Shown piece by piece: positions 41,337 to 51,482 of a stretch of DNA of 64,000 nucleotides. The notes under the pieces were generated by a model. The model was not told the DNA's origin, did not search any database, and saw only the letters and a program-made list of their open reading frames with translations. Made by a program: the position numbers and the translations under genes. The stretch spans positions 37,313-101,312 of the forward strand of contig JBBPIR010000006.1 of assembly GCA_038040195.1 (NCBI GenBank). The letters are read 5' to 3'. This DNA comes from Chloroflexota bacterium. Its GTDB lineage: Bacteria; Chloroflexota; Limnocylindria; QHBO01. Each line of letters starts with the position of its first letter. Position 1 is the stretch's first letter.

Positions 41337-41632
41337 CGGCGTGTGGACAACTGATCGGCCAAGCGCAAAGGTCGTGGATAAGGGGGCTTGCGCGAGGTGC
41401 CGCGGGTCCCGCATTCTGCGCGGGTCCCGAAGGGGCAGCTGGCCGGACCCGAGATGACATCAACGGTCGCCGCGGTTCCTTCGGGACATTTCTGTGCCCG
41501 GCGAGGGCACCGGCGGGATTTTGACCGTCCTGTCCTATGGAGGTTGACCGCGTTTTCATATACTCTTGCGCGGGTCGCCACGCGCGGCTCGGCGGGCAGC
41601 TCGCCGTTAAGCGGGTGATAAGGGAGCACCGC
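41337..41632. other. Repeat- and hairpin-rich intergenic region before the second initiating transferase
   Basis: This 296-base gap holds an 11-bp direct repeat (CGCGGGTCCCG at 41401 and 41419), a perfect 10-bp inverted repeat (GTCCCGAAGG at 41424, CCTTCGGGAC at 41478), a 6-bp hairpin GTGCCC/GGGCAC (41494-41510), and two DnaA-box-like sites (TGTGGACAA at 41342, CGTGGATAA at 41373). A TATACT hexamer (41559) and SD AGGGAG (41621) lie nearer the gene. No ORF here looks real. It could be a regulatory region or encode a structured RNA. Confidence 0.5.
41559..41564 (+). promoter_or_regulatory. Putative -10 element TATACT for second initiating transferase
   Basis: TATACT lies in a local AT-rich patch, 68 bases before GTG 41633. 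TTGACC at 41544-41549 is too close (9 bases) to be its -35. A leader of about 60 bases with SD AGGGAG would result, unlike the leaderless units nearby. Confidence 0.4.
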
Positions 41633-42298
41633 GTGGAGGAGATCTCGGAGCGACCTGCGACCGGGCGCGAAACCTTGGTCGTTTCATCGGCCTATCGCGG
41701 CATCAGACGAACCGTCGACGTGGTCGGCGCCGCGACCCTGCTGGTCGGGCTCTCGCCGGTTTTCCTGATCATCGCGGTTGCCATCGTCTTCGACGGAGGG
41801 CTGCCGGTCCTCTACCGATGCCAGCGGCTCGGCCGCGATGGCCGGCCCATCGAAGTGCTGAAGTTCCGCACGATGCACAACGGGAGCCACCATCACCTCG
41901 AGGAGCTTCTCACCGCCGACGAGGAGCGGCGCCTGGAGTACGGCATAAAGCGCAAGCTCAGGCACGACCCCCGACGAACCCGGTTCGGCCACTTACTACG
42001 TCGATACTCCCTCGACGAGCTGCCTCAGCTGTGGAACGTGCTGATCGGAGAGATGAGCTTCATCGGTCCGCGTCCGTACATGCCCGATGAGCTGCGTGGC
42101 CGCCCTGAGGCTGGCACGATCCTGAGCGTGCGCCCCGGCATTACGGGCCTGTGGCAGGTCAACGGGCGGTCCGACCGCACGTTCGAGGAGCGCGTGGCGC
42201 TGGAGGTCGACTACGTCCAGCGTGAAGGCTTCCGCCTTGACGCGTCGATCGTGCTCCGCACCTTCGGTGCGGTGATCAGTGGGCGCGGGGCGTACTGA
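41633..42298 (+). CDS. Initiating sugar-phosphate transferase, module 2
   Basis: A 221-residue second member of the bacterial sugar transferase family. Seen: RRTVDVVGAATLLVGLSPVF (membrane helix), PVLYRCQRLGRDGRPIEVLK, FRTMHNGSHHHLEELLT, RRYSLDELPQLWNVLIGEMS, FIGPRPYMPDELRG and PGITGLWQVNGRSDRTFEER. The NGRSD version of the C-terminal motif matches WcaJ/WbaP enzymes better than the first copy (SRGWG). GTG 41633 has SD AGGGAG six bases upstream; an in-frame start at 41537 lacks one. It heads the second assembly module. Confidence 0.91.
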   Translation: MEEISERPATGRETLVVSSAYRGIRRTVDVVGAATLLVGLSPVFLIIAVAIVFDGGLPVLYRCQRLGRDGRPIEVLKFRTMHNGSHHHLEELLTADEERRLEYGIKRKLRHDPRRTRFGHLLRRYSLDELPQLWNVLIGEMSFIGPRPYMPDELRGRPEAGTILSVRPGITGLWQVNGRSDRTFEERVALEVDYVQREGFRLDASIVLRTFGAVISGRGAY

Positions 42299-42438
42299 AG
42301 AGCTGCGGACTCGGCCCCGGACAAGGGTCGGTCCCCGAGGAAGGTGATGGCGAGCGCGATCACGAAGCTTGCAAGGCCGATGCCCGCCGCTACGCCTAGG
42401 ATTCCACCACTGAAGCTGTCGTCTGGATGATCGCCCAC
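42211..42438 (-). CDS. Possible small membrane protein overlapping both neighbours
   Basis: A 75-codon frame from GTG 42438 with one strong hydrophobic stretch, GGILGVAAGIGLASFVIALA and ITFLG, after an acidic start. It begins inside the 3' end of the DUF3048 gene and ends inside the transferase gene on the other strand, so only about 97 bases are its own. I do not recognise it. It could be a true small membrane protein or a hydrophobic shadow. Confidence 0.25.
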   Translation of the reverse strand: MGDHPDDSFSGGILGVAAGIGLASFVIALAITFLGDRPLSGAESAALQYAPRPLITAPKVRSTIDASRRKPSRWT

Positions 42439-43541
42439 CAGATCGGGCCCGGAGGGAGAACGAGTGGCTGTTTAGTAGCCACCACGGTCCACTCAGTCAC
42501 GTCCTCGTCGGTTGGGCGCGACCACTCGACCTCGATAGCGATGCCATCGACGTATACGGTGCCGGTACCCGTTCCAGCGAGGCGCTGAATGGGCGGATCC
42601 GACCCGGGGTCCATGTCCGCGAATGTCCGCTCGGAGACCGCACGTTGGACGATGATGGTGCGTCGGCTCAAAGGCTCACCTGTTTCGGCGTCGTTCGTCA
42701 CGGATCCGCTGTCCAGGCGCTCGTACAAGCCCGTACCGGCGTTGTAGCGCCATCCGAAAGCCCAGTACGGAGCCGTCCAGATCTCGATCGCGTTCACGCT
42801 CCGGACATCACCCGGCGCGGTCCAGTTCGGCTTGAACGACAAAATCGGACGCGGGTTTCCCGCACGCTCAATTCGTCCGGCCAGATCTATGTTGCTTTCC
42901 AGCAGTTCCTGGAGTCGCCCCATGTCCATGTAGACGTTGTACGGCGCTGCTCGGGCGGCGCTCCGCGAGAAGAACGGCCACGCCTCGACGTTGCCATCGA
43001 TGTAGGGCATTCCTTGGGCGGCATAGTAGTTGGTGGTGTACGGGGCAGCGCCATAAATGATCGGAAGGATCTGGAGCTGCTGCCACAAATCGGTCTGGAT
43101 CCAGCGGCCACTTCGAACGGGACCCACGGTGGCGACGGTGTCGCAGGCAAAGAGTGCGACGAAGCGGGTGCTGTACCCCTGAACCGGGTTCTCGAAGATG
43201 ATGTCGGCTTCCTGCAGGCCCGTCGCGGGACGCGCACCAGGAGCGTTGTCAATGGACACGAGCACTGGCTGGCCGAGCGAGCGTTCGGTCAACTCCTCGC
43301 CGTCGAACGCGCATCGGCTGACAGGGGTTGGACTCGGTGTGGGGGACGGTGATGGCGACGGGGTGGGCCGAGCAGACTTCGTAGGGGACGACGTTGGTGC
43401 TGTCGGCGTTGCAACCGGCGTGGCCTCCCCGAATCCCACCGCGAACGCCACGAGGACGCCGATGACGATCGCGCCTAGGGCGATGCCGCCGACAATCAGG
43501 GTACGCCGCGAGAGCGGCGGGGTAGTGAGGTGGGGAGACAC
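42396..43541 (-). CDS. DUF3048 (YerB-like) extracytoplasmic protein
   Basis: A 381-residue protein with an N-terminal membrane anchor (TLIVGGIALGAIVIGVLVAF), no lipobox cysteine, then a Pro/Ser/Thr linker of about 35 residues and a DUF3048 domain. Domain motifs: VLVSIDNAPGARPATGLQEA, DIIFENPVQGYSTRFVALF, VGPVRSGRWIQTDLWQQ, YTTNYYAAQGMPYIDG and a C-terminal LVLPPGPIWWAI. The family is found with cell-wall functions but its biochemical role is not established. It is divergent from the second LCP gene, which suggests shared work at the envelope. GTG 43541 has TAGCAT seven bases upstream. Confidence 0.88.
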   Translation of the reverse strand: MSPHLTTPPLSRRTLIVGGIALGAIVIGVLVAFAVGFGEATPVATPTAPTSSPTKSARPTPSPSPSPTPSPTPVSRCAFDGEELTERSLGQPVLVSIDNAPGARPATGLQEADIIFENPVQGYSTRFVALFACDTVATVGPVRSGRWIQTDLWQQLQILPIIYGAAPYTTNYYAAQGMPYIDGNVEAWPFFSRSAARAAPYNVYMDMGRLQELLESNIDLAGRIERAGNPRPILSFKPNWTAPGDVRSVNAIEIWTAPYWAFGWRYNAGTGLYERLDSGSVTNDAETGEPLSRRTIIVQRAVSERTFADMDPGSDPPIQRLAGTGTGTVYVDGIAIEVEWSRPTDEDVTEWTVVATKQPLVLPPGPIWWAIIQTTASVVES

Positions 43542-43548
43542 GCAGTAA

Positions 43549-43554
43549 ATGCTA
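43549..43554 (-). promoter_or_regulatory. TAGCAT -10 element, leaderless spacing to DUF3048 gene
   Basis: On the minus strand TAGCAT is followed by exactly seven bases (TTACTGC) and GTG 43541. This fits the TANNNT-N7-start pattern found on the plus strand at 15498 and 38336. Confidence 0.5.
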
Positions 43555-43647
43555 CTGAGTGGAGGTCCACTGCCAATGACCCAAACGGGCTATCGCCGCA
43601 ACATCTCCGTCCTGGCCGCCGTCGGGGGTCAGCCCTGCCGCTCGGCC

Positions 43648-43653
43648 TATACT
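43648..43653 (+). promoter_or_regulatory. Putative -10 element TATACT for second LCP gene
   Basis: TATACT is followed by 12 bases and ATG 43666, leaving a leader of at most about six bases. No SD is visible. The two envelope genes here thus diverge from promoters about 94 bases apart. Confidence 0.5.
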
Positions 43654-43665
43654 CGCTGACTCGCC

Positions 43666-45018
43666 ATGCATCTACGGAGTTCCGTGACTCAACCCCGAGC
43701 GGTCGATCGGCCTGATCGACGGCCTACAACCGCTGCATTCCTCTCATTCCTGTTCCCTGGATTCGGTCAAGCGTACAACGGCCAGTTTGTCCTCGCCGGA
43801 GTATTGGCTTTGCCGGTATTGCTATTGCTCGTAGCGGGGGTCCTGGTCGTCGCGAGCATGGGTTCGGGCGCGATGAGCCGGCTATTGGATATCCGGTTGC
43901 TCCTCGCGCTCATCGTGCTGGACATGGCGCTGCTCGGGTGGCGCATGTTCGCTATTTTCCAGGCGCACGCTAGGCGGGCTCGTCTCAGCTTCCGACGCTG
44001 GCCAACGTGGATCACGGCGATATTGGCGCTGATCACCCTCACGATGCACGCCCTCCCGGCTTACTACGCTGCGAAGGCGATCGAGACGCTTGGCATCGTC
44101 GCCCTCGAAGGCGGCGGACGGCTGTTCGACGATCGCGAGGGACGCGATGTCGCCATCCCCGAGCCATCTCATCAGCCCGAGGTCAGTCAAGGTGAGCGGG
44201 TCACCATCCTGTTCGTCGGCATCGACTATGGCCCCGGTCGCGCACATCACCTGACCGACACCATGCTTGTCGCGACGCTCGATCCTGATAGCGGCCAGGC
44301 AGCGATGATCTCGGTGCCCCGGGATCTGTACGGAGTAGCGCTTCCCGACGGCAGTCAGTACAACGCGAAGCTCAATTCGTTGATGTCGACCGCGAGTGCG
44401 GACCCTGCCCGCTATCCGCTGGGCGGACTCGGCACCCTCAAGGCGACGATCGGCGAGCTGCTTGGCACTCGTATCCACTATTTCGCGGCGATCGACCTCG
44501 CCGGCATGCGTGTGGTGGTCGACACCATCGGCGGCATCGATCTGACTGTCGAGCGTACGGTGAACGATCCAACCTACTACGACGTGGTCACGGGTCGGGT
44601 CGGGCTATACCTCCCTCCCGGCGAGCACCACATGGATGGCGCGCTGGCTTTGGCCTATGTGCGGTCCCGGATGGGTGCCGGCGAAAGCGACTTCACGCGG
44701 GCCGAGCGTCAGCAGCAAGTTCTCGTCGCTATCGCCGAGAAGCTCACCGCTGGGAATCTCCTCACGACGCTGCCCGGACTGCTGGACGCGGTCCGGGACA
44801 ACCTGACCACGGACATCCCCTCGGCACGGATTGGTGATCTCGCGGCGGAAGCTCACGAAGCCGATCTAGGCAGCATTAAGCGGATCGTCCTCAAGCCGCC
44901 GGAATTTGTGACGCCCGAGCCTTTCAGTGTTTTCGGCTACATCCTGCACCCGAATCTGGACGCGATCCGGGATCTAGGTAAACGAATCTTCGAGTCGCCG
45001 ACAGTCGTGACTCCGTGA
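43666..45018 (+). CDS. LytR-CpsA-Psr (LCP) protein with N-terminal multi-helix domain, module 2
   Basis: Paralogue of the LCP protein at 12535, 450 residues. The N-terminal block begins AAFLSFLFPGFGQAYNGQFV and has several hydrophobic segments up to about residue 145. The LCP domain follows: VTILFVGIDYGPGRAHHLTD, ISVPRDLYGVALPDGSQYNA (conserved arginine), YFAAIDLAGMRVVVDTIGGI, DGALALAYVRSRMGAGESDF, and TRAERQQQVLVAIAEKL. Family role: moves undecaprenyl-linked polymer to the wall. Its base composition is less GC-rich than most of the window. Confidence 0.92.
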   Translation: MHLRSSVTQPRAVDRPDRRPTTAAFLSFLFPGFGQAYNGQFVLAGVLALPVLLLLVAGVLVVASMGSGAMSRLLDIRLLLALIVLDMALLGWRMFAIFQAHARRARLSFRRWPTWITAILALITLTMHALPAYYAAKAIETLGIVALEGGGRLFDDREGRDVAIPEPSHQPEVSQGERVTILFVGIDYGPGRAHHLTDTMLVATLDPDSGQAAMISVPRDLYGVALPDGSQYNAKLNSLMSTASADPARYPLGGLGTLKATIGELLGTRIHYFAAIDLAGMRVVVDTIGGIDLTVERTVNDPTYYDVVTGRVGLYLPPGEHHMDGALALAYVRSRMGAGESDFTRAERQQQVLVAIAEKLTAGNLLTTLPGLLDAVRDNLTTDIPSARIGDLAAEAHEADLGSIKRIVLKPPEFVTPEPFSVFGYILHPNLDAIRDLGKRIFESPTVVTP

Positions 45019-45191
45019 GCACTCCCGGACCGCACGCGCCATCAATCTGAATTGACACGCCGACATACTGGGCAGTCATTGAGTGGCCGCGGCGCCTATT
45101 GAGTCGCGGGGGTCACCGTGCGCAAGGGCGTTTCAACCGGCCGGCGTGGCCCTCTTGGGAGTCATCGCGGGGATCTGCATGCCCTCGGCTC

Positions 45192-46658
45192 CTACGGTGC
45201 CGGTACGAACTCATACTCAGTTCCAGCACGGTTGGCATAGCAGGCGGCTCCCTCGAACCTGCACGCAGCGGGAATCGAAGGCGATTCACCGCACTGATCG
45301 GGCCACTTTCCACTAACCACGAGTACCTTGGAGCAGCTCTCCGTCGCGACTGGAAAGGGGTGGATCTCCGTGTGGGCGGTGCGCTCAAGGAAGATTTCGA
45401 GCGGTGGATTATCGACATTCGGCGCGTGGTTCCAGAGGATTTGCGCGAGCCCGGTCGGGTGAAGATGGTCCTCATTAACGCTCGGTCGGTAGACCACTGC
45501 CGAAGCGAAGGCTGAGAGCAAGACCGTCACAACGAACCCGTATCTGAGCACCGGCCGCCACCGATTGTGGATATGGGTGAATAAGGGGAGCAAAAGGGGA
45601 ATCAGCCACAGCCCGTATCGGCTGAGACTCGGCGTTGCACCGCTATTGAGGTTCGGTGTCTGGGTGAACACAACCAGGAAAAGGACAGCAAGCAGCGCCG
45701 CAGCTCCAACATCCGGCTGAAGCAGCTTCTTGCCTTGCCATATCGCCTGAGGCAGTACGAAGACGATCAAGATCGGGAACAGCAGCGAGAAGTTCGGTAC
45801 GAGGCCGATATTGGGATCCACAACGACAGCTGCAACGTGGGCCGGGCTCGGCAACGTTGTCACCACCCCGCCGATTGCCGCCTGGGACGTATAGACGCCG
45901 AGCCGGATCAAGTAGTAGACGGGATGGATTGCCGCGATTGCCACGCTAGCAGCGAGGCCGAGCCAGAATCCACGGTCGCGCAGGCGCGTTGGCTCCATCA
46001 GAACCGCGGCGGCGGCAAGCAGGGGAACGCCTGCAGCAATGGGAAGGTTCTGCGTCGAAGCCAATGCGATGGCGACCAGAGCCCAACCAGGATGCCCCCT
46101 GACTAGCGCGAATGCCAGCAGAAGAAGGGCCACCGTGAAGACTTCCGGGTGGGCCTTGTCGACCCACCAGAGCACTGGGCTAAGTACTAGGAGTGCTGCC
46201 ACAGCAGCCGATACAAAACGGCTCACGACGATGAACGCCACGGCCAAGAGTCCGACGTTGAGCACAGCGAAGCCGTAGTTCGGGTGCCAGCCAACGACGT
46301 TGGCCAATCCCACGAACGGGGCTGCGAGCGCTGAGTATGCCCAGAAATGCGCGAATTCTTGACGTTGATCGTTCGCCACGAGCCGCCGATCCGCCAGTGG
46401 CGCCTGAAAACCGGCGCCAAGTTCCGCGAATGTGGCCTCCAACTCCGCCAATCTCGCGGGGCCGGGGGCTGGGTGTTTCAACTCTGAAATGTTTTGAGCC
46501 ATGGCCAGATACTCAGCGCCGTCACCTACCTTGCGCGGATTGGAGGCTATGACCAAGAACCCGAGTAGGAGCACAACCGACAGAGCGACGAGGGCTAGGT
46601 CGAATCCGCGTAACGGTCCGACAAGGTAATTCGCAAGGCCTGTACCGGATCGCGTCAC
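45192..46658 (-). CDS. Polytopic membrane protein, probable GT-C glycosyltransferase
   Basis: A 488-residue protein with about ten or more hydrophobic segments and a soluble C-terminal tail containing several cysteines. In the first outer loop it has RKVGDGAEYLAMAQNI, similar to the acidic D-x-x-x-Y loop motif of GT-C enzymes that use lipid-phosphate sugars. No precise family is recognised. GTG 46658 is the start; a three-codon frame ATG ACT CAG TGA overlaps it (GTGA). Less GC-rich than neighbours, so perhaps acquired. It would act on the outer membrane face if the GT-C call is right. Confidence 0.65.
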   Translation of the reverse strand: MTRSGTGLANYLVGPLRGFDLALVALSVVLLLGFLVIASNPRKVGDGAEYLAMAQNISELKHPAPGPARLAELEATFAELGAGFQAPLADRRLVANDQRQEFAHFWAYSALAAPFVGLANVVGWHPNYGFAVLNVGLLAVAFIVVSRFVSAAVAALLVLSPVLWWVDKAHPEVFTVALLLLAFALVRGHPGWALVAIALASTQNLPIAAGVPLLAAAAVLMEPTRLRDRGFWLGLAASVAIAAIHPVYYLIRLGVYTSQAAIGGVVTTLPSPAHVAAVVVDPNIGLVPNFSLLFPILIVFVLPQAIWQGKKLLQPDVGAAALLAVLFLVVFTQTPNLNSGATPSLSRYGLWLIPLLLPLFTHIHNRWRPVLRYGFVVTVLLSAFASAVVYRPSVNEDHLHPTGLAQILWNHAPNVDNPPLEIFLERTAHTEIHPFPVATESCSKVLVVSGKWPDQCGESPSIPAACRFEGAACYANRAGTEYEFVPAP

Positions 46659-46688
46659 TGAGTCATCCGGGCGACTACCCTCCTAGTG

Positions 46689-48655
<1,967 letters not shown>

Positions 48656-49759
48656 TCATACCCAGCGACCCCGGGCCTGCTGGTACACCGCTCGCGTTGC
48701 CTCTGCCGTCCGCGTCCAGCTGAGCTTCGCCGCACGCCGTCGTCCGGCCTTGACCAGCGCCGGGCGCTGCTGAATCGCCTCCTCTACGCCAGCCGCGATC
48801 GCGCCGGGATCGAGGGGGTCGACCAATACGGCCGCACCGCCGGCGGCCTCGGGCATGGACGACAGGTTCGAGGTGACGACCGGCGCTCCGGCGGACATCG
48901 CCTCGACGATCGGTAGCCCATAGCCCTCGTACAGCGACACGTAGACGAACGCCGAGGAAGCCTCGATCAGCGCCATTCGATCGGCGTCGGAGACGAACCC
49001 GGTCCTCACGATGCGGTCCTCAACAGGACTCGACGCGAGCCTCAGCTCGATCTTCGATGTCCTCCAGCCGACCGCGCCGACGAGCACCAGCCGAAGGTCC
49101 GCGTCGCGAGCCGCGAGTTGCTCGAAGGCGGCGACGAGACGTGCGATGTTCTTCCGGGGCTCAAGCGTCGCCGTCGACACGATGTAGCGGCCGCGCTCCA
49201 GCCCGAATCGCGCGAGGACCTCGCTCGGGTCGGCGTTTTCCACGCCGCCATCCGGTCCGGGCGCCAGCTCCGTGATCACGATCCGGCGAGGGGGCACACG
49301 CAGCAGCCGATGGAGCTCGTCCGCAGTGGCGCGCGACGGCACCATCACCGCGCGCGCGCGATGCGCTGCCGACATCATGACCGGTACGGCCGCCAGCCGC
49401 AGTTTGGGGTGGTAGTACGGATACCGCACCAGTGAGAGGTCCTGGATGGTAAGCACAAAGGGCCGCACGCTCCGCAGCGGCGCGATTGCGTTCGTGTAGT
49501 GCACCAGATCCGCACTCGCGGATCGGACATCCGCGTTTGCGTGCCGCTGCACCCACACTTGGTGCCGCTCGCCACGCATGAGCGTGCGCGCCACGCCTGC
49601 AAGCGGGCCGTCACGTCTCGCACCGATAAGGACAACGTCATCGTCGTCGCTGCGCCGCTCAAGGAGCGCCAATGCGAGCTCGCGGACATAGACGCCCACG
49701 CCGTTCGGTGTCGCCTGGACAGGGCCGGCGTCGTAGGCGAGCGTTGCGGCTGCTCTCAC
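48656..49759 (-). CDS. GT4-type glycosyltransferase (mannosyl/rhamnosyltransferase-like)
   Basis: A 367-residue GT-B enzyme. Seen: NGVGVYVRELALALLERR, LVHYTNAIAPLRSVRPFVLT, HDLS-like IQDLSLVRYPYYH, MVPSRATADELHRLLRV, YIVSTATLEPRKNIARLVAA, and VYVSLYEGYGLPIVEAMSAG with the E-x7-E donor motif. Start GTG 49759 overlaps the polymerase stop (GTGA); longer readings upstream in this frame run through that gene. It stands next to gmd-rmd and may use GDP-D-rhamnose or GDP-mannose. Confidence 0.88.
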   Translation of the reverse strand: MRAAATLAYDAGPVQATPNGVGVYVRELALALLERRSDDDDVVLIGARRDGPLAGVARTLMRGERHQVWVQRHANADVRSASADLVHYTNAIAPLRSVRPFVLTIQDLSLVRYPYYHPKLRLAAVPVMMSAAHRARAVMVPSRATADELHRLLRVPPRRIVITELAPGPDGGVENADPSEVLARFGLERGRYIVSTATLEPRKNIARLVAAFEQLAARDADLRLVLVGAVGWRTSKIELRLASSPVEDRIVRTGFVSDADRMALIEASSAFVYVSLYEGYGLPIVEAMSAGAPVVTSNLSSMPEAAGGAAVLVDPLDPGAIAAGVEEAIQQRPALVKAGRRRAAKLSWTRTAEATRAVYQQARGRWV

Positions 49760-51273
49760 GGTCCCTCGTCGCTCGTCGGGCCGCTCACCGTGCCGTTCGC
49801 ACCGCCCGCATCCTTTGCGACCGCGGCCACGATTGCAATCACAGCCCACTGGTAGAGGATCGTGAAGGACGGCGCGGTGAGGAGTGACGCGACGACCGCG
49901 ATCAGCGCGGCAATCGCCGCGGCGGCAAAGCCGTAGCTGCGATCGGACGAACGCCACGAGCGCAGGGCGGACCAGCCGAGTGCGGTGACGGCGAACAGGA
50001 ACGTTCCGAAGCCCAGGATGCCCGTTTCGCCGAGCAGCTCGGCGTAGATGTTGTTCGGGATCAGCAGCTGGTCCGGCGCTTCCACGTCGGCCTGGCGGTA
50101 GCGGCTGTAGGCGAACCCGAAGTTTCCCGGGCCGACGCCGAGGAGTGGGTGGGCCATGAACATGGTGATCGCCGCGCGGCTGGTGGCGACCCGCTCTCGC
50201 GCCGTTCGCTGTGTGACCTCCTCGGCGGGGTCTGGGGTCGGGACTGGTGTCAGTCGTGGTGACGTCGTGTCGTCGGAGTCGTCTGGCTCTACGCTCGCGG
50301 TCTCCTCCGGCACGCCGAGCATCTGCCCGGCAGTCGCGCCCTTCTCGATCAGCGCCACACCCGCCTCGACCAGATCGGGCATCGTCGCCACCAGCAGCAT
50401 CACAACTAGCACCGTCGCCGTCAGCGGCCGGAGCACGGCGCGCAGTCGCAGCGGATTTGGAAGGAGTAGCAGCAGCGCGATGACGCCCGGCACCGCCGCG
50501 AGGTACCCCGCCACCGAGAAGGTGACAATGATTCCACCGATGATCAGGAAGGTTGCAAAGAACGACGCGACGGTCACTCGCGAGCGACCTGCGAGGAGCG
50601 CGATCCCGAACGGCAGGACCACGCCGAGGAACGCGCCGAAGAACGACGGCTCGAGGAAGGTGGACTTGGCCCGCGGCACGATCCAGAAAGACGCGCTGCC
50701 CGGGATGAATTCCGTTCCGGGCAATAGCGGGACGTACAGGCCGTGCGACTGGCCGATCGCCTGATAAAGACCGTAGACCGACGCGGCTGCTGCACCGGCC
50801 ACGAGCGCGACCCACGCCATCCTACGCAGGACTGCCCACCCGAGCGCAGCCGCGACGACGGCCGCTATAGTCAGGTTGCCGAGCAGCCAGACTACCTTCG
50901 TGAGCGACCTCACGTCGGAGGCGAGCCGGCCCGTCGCGAACGGGACGTCTCCGTAGTCGGTCCCCAGGTTGACAAGAGTTGAGAGTGCGTAGACCAACGC
51001 GAACGGCACAAAGTACGCGAGTGGACGCAGCGCGGGCCGTCGACCTGTCCGGACGAGCAGCGCGCCCACGGCGAGCGCCAACGGAACGGCGACCAGGTGG
51101 GCGATCGTCAGCGGGAAGCCGATGTCGATCGTCAGCGTGTTGGCCAGCGGCAACGTCGCGAAGAATGCGGCCAGCAATGCGCCAACCACGACCAAGAGAC
51201 GTCGTGGTGGCTGTCGGCTGGCACAAGGCTGCGACCCGCCGGCGCCGGAGCTGCCGCGTGGTGCAGACGCCAT
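49756..51273 (-). CDS. O-antigen ligase/polymerase-like membrane protein (Wzy_C family), module 2
   Basis: A 505-residue polytopic protein. Several helices precede a long outer loop that holds the family signature HPLLGVGPGNFGFAYSRYRQ near residue 390, and FIPGSASFWIVPRAKSTFLE; helices follow. Role: polymerises or ligates lipid-linked repeats outside the membrane. An acidic, Asp/Ser/Pro-rich stretch (EPDDSDDTTSPRLTPVPTPD) precedes the signature. ATG 51273 is preferred; TTG 51348 would add 25 residues. It couples to the downstream glycosyltransferase gene by GTGA. Confidence 0.86.
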   Translation of the reverse strand: MASAPRGSSGAGGSQPCASRQPPRRLLVVVGALLAAFFATLPLANTLTIDIGFPLTIAHLVAVPLALAVGALLVRTGRRPALRPLAYFVPFALVYALSTLVNLGTDYGDVPFATGRLASDVRSLTKVVWLLGNLTIAAVVAAALGWAVLRRMAWVALVAGAAAASVYGLYQAIGQSHGLYVPLLPGTEFIPGSASFWIVPRAKSTFLEPSFFGAFLGVVLPFGIALLAGRSRVTVASFFATFLIIGGIIVTFSVAGYLAAVPGVIALLLLLPNPLRLRAVLRPLTATVLVVMLLVATMPDLVEAGVALIEKGATAGQMLGVPEETASVEPDDSDDTTSPRLTPVPTPDPAEEVTQRTARERVATSRAAITMFMAHPLLGVGPGNFGFAYSRYRQADVEAPDQLLIPNNIYAELLGETGILGFGTFLFAVTALGWSALRSWRSSDRSYGFAAAAIAALIAVVASLLTAPSFTILYQWAVIAIVAAVAKDAGGANGTVSGPTSDEGP

Positions 51274-51448
51274 ATCGACGAAATCGACCGATGGCTGCGT
51301 CACGAGGTCGGGCTCGGCGGATCGCGGGGGAACGGTGACCGTCCTCAATTCAGGAGTGCGAATGGGCGATGGGAGGATATCGCAGACGTACGCAGCCGAT
51401 CAGTGCCGCTCCCGCACTCCGATGCGGCAGGCGTCCTCGGAGCCACTT

Positions 51449-51454
51449 TAGACT
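51449..51454 (+). promoter_or_regulatory. TAGACT -10 element ahead of micro-ORF and wzx
   Basis: TAGACT is followed by exactly seven bases and GTG 51462, which opens a six-codon frame whose stop overlaps the wzx start at 51479. This repeats the arrangement at 20897 before rmlB. Confidence 0.55.
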
Positions 51455-51461
51455 CCGCGGC

Positions 51462-51482
51462 GTGCCGGACGACAACCTGTGA
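51462..51482 (+). CDS. Putative leaderless micro-ORF (MPDDNL) coupled to wzx
   Basis: Six codons from GTG 51462 to TGA 51480-51482; the TGA overlaps the flippase GTG (51479-51481) as GTGA. The start lies exactly seven bases after TAGACT, so it would be the first codon of a leaderless mRNA, and the flippase itself has no SD. It could simply deliver ribosomes to the main start. The peptide is too short to judge by sequence. Confidence 0.4.
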   Translation: MPDDNL

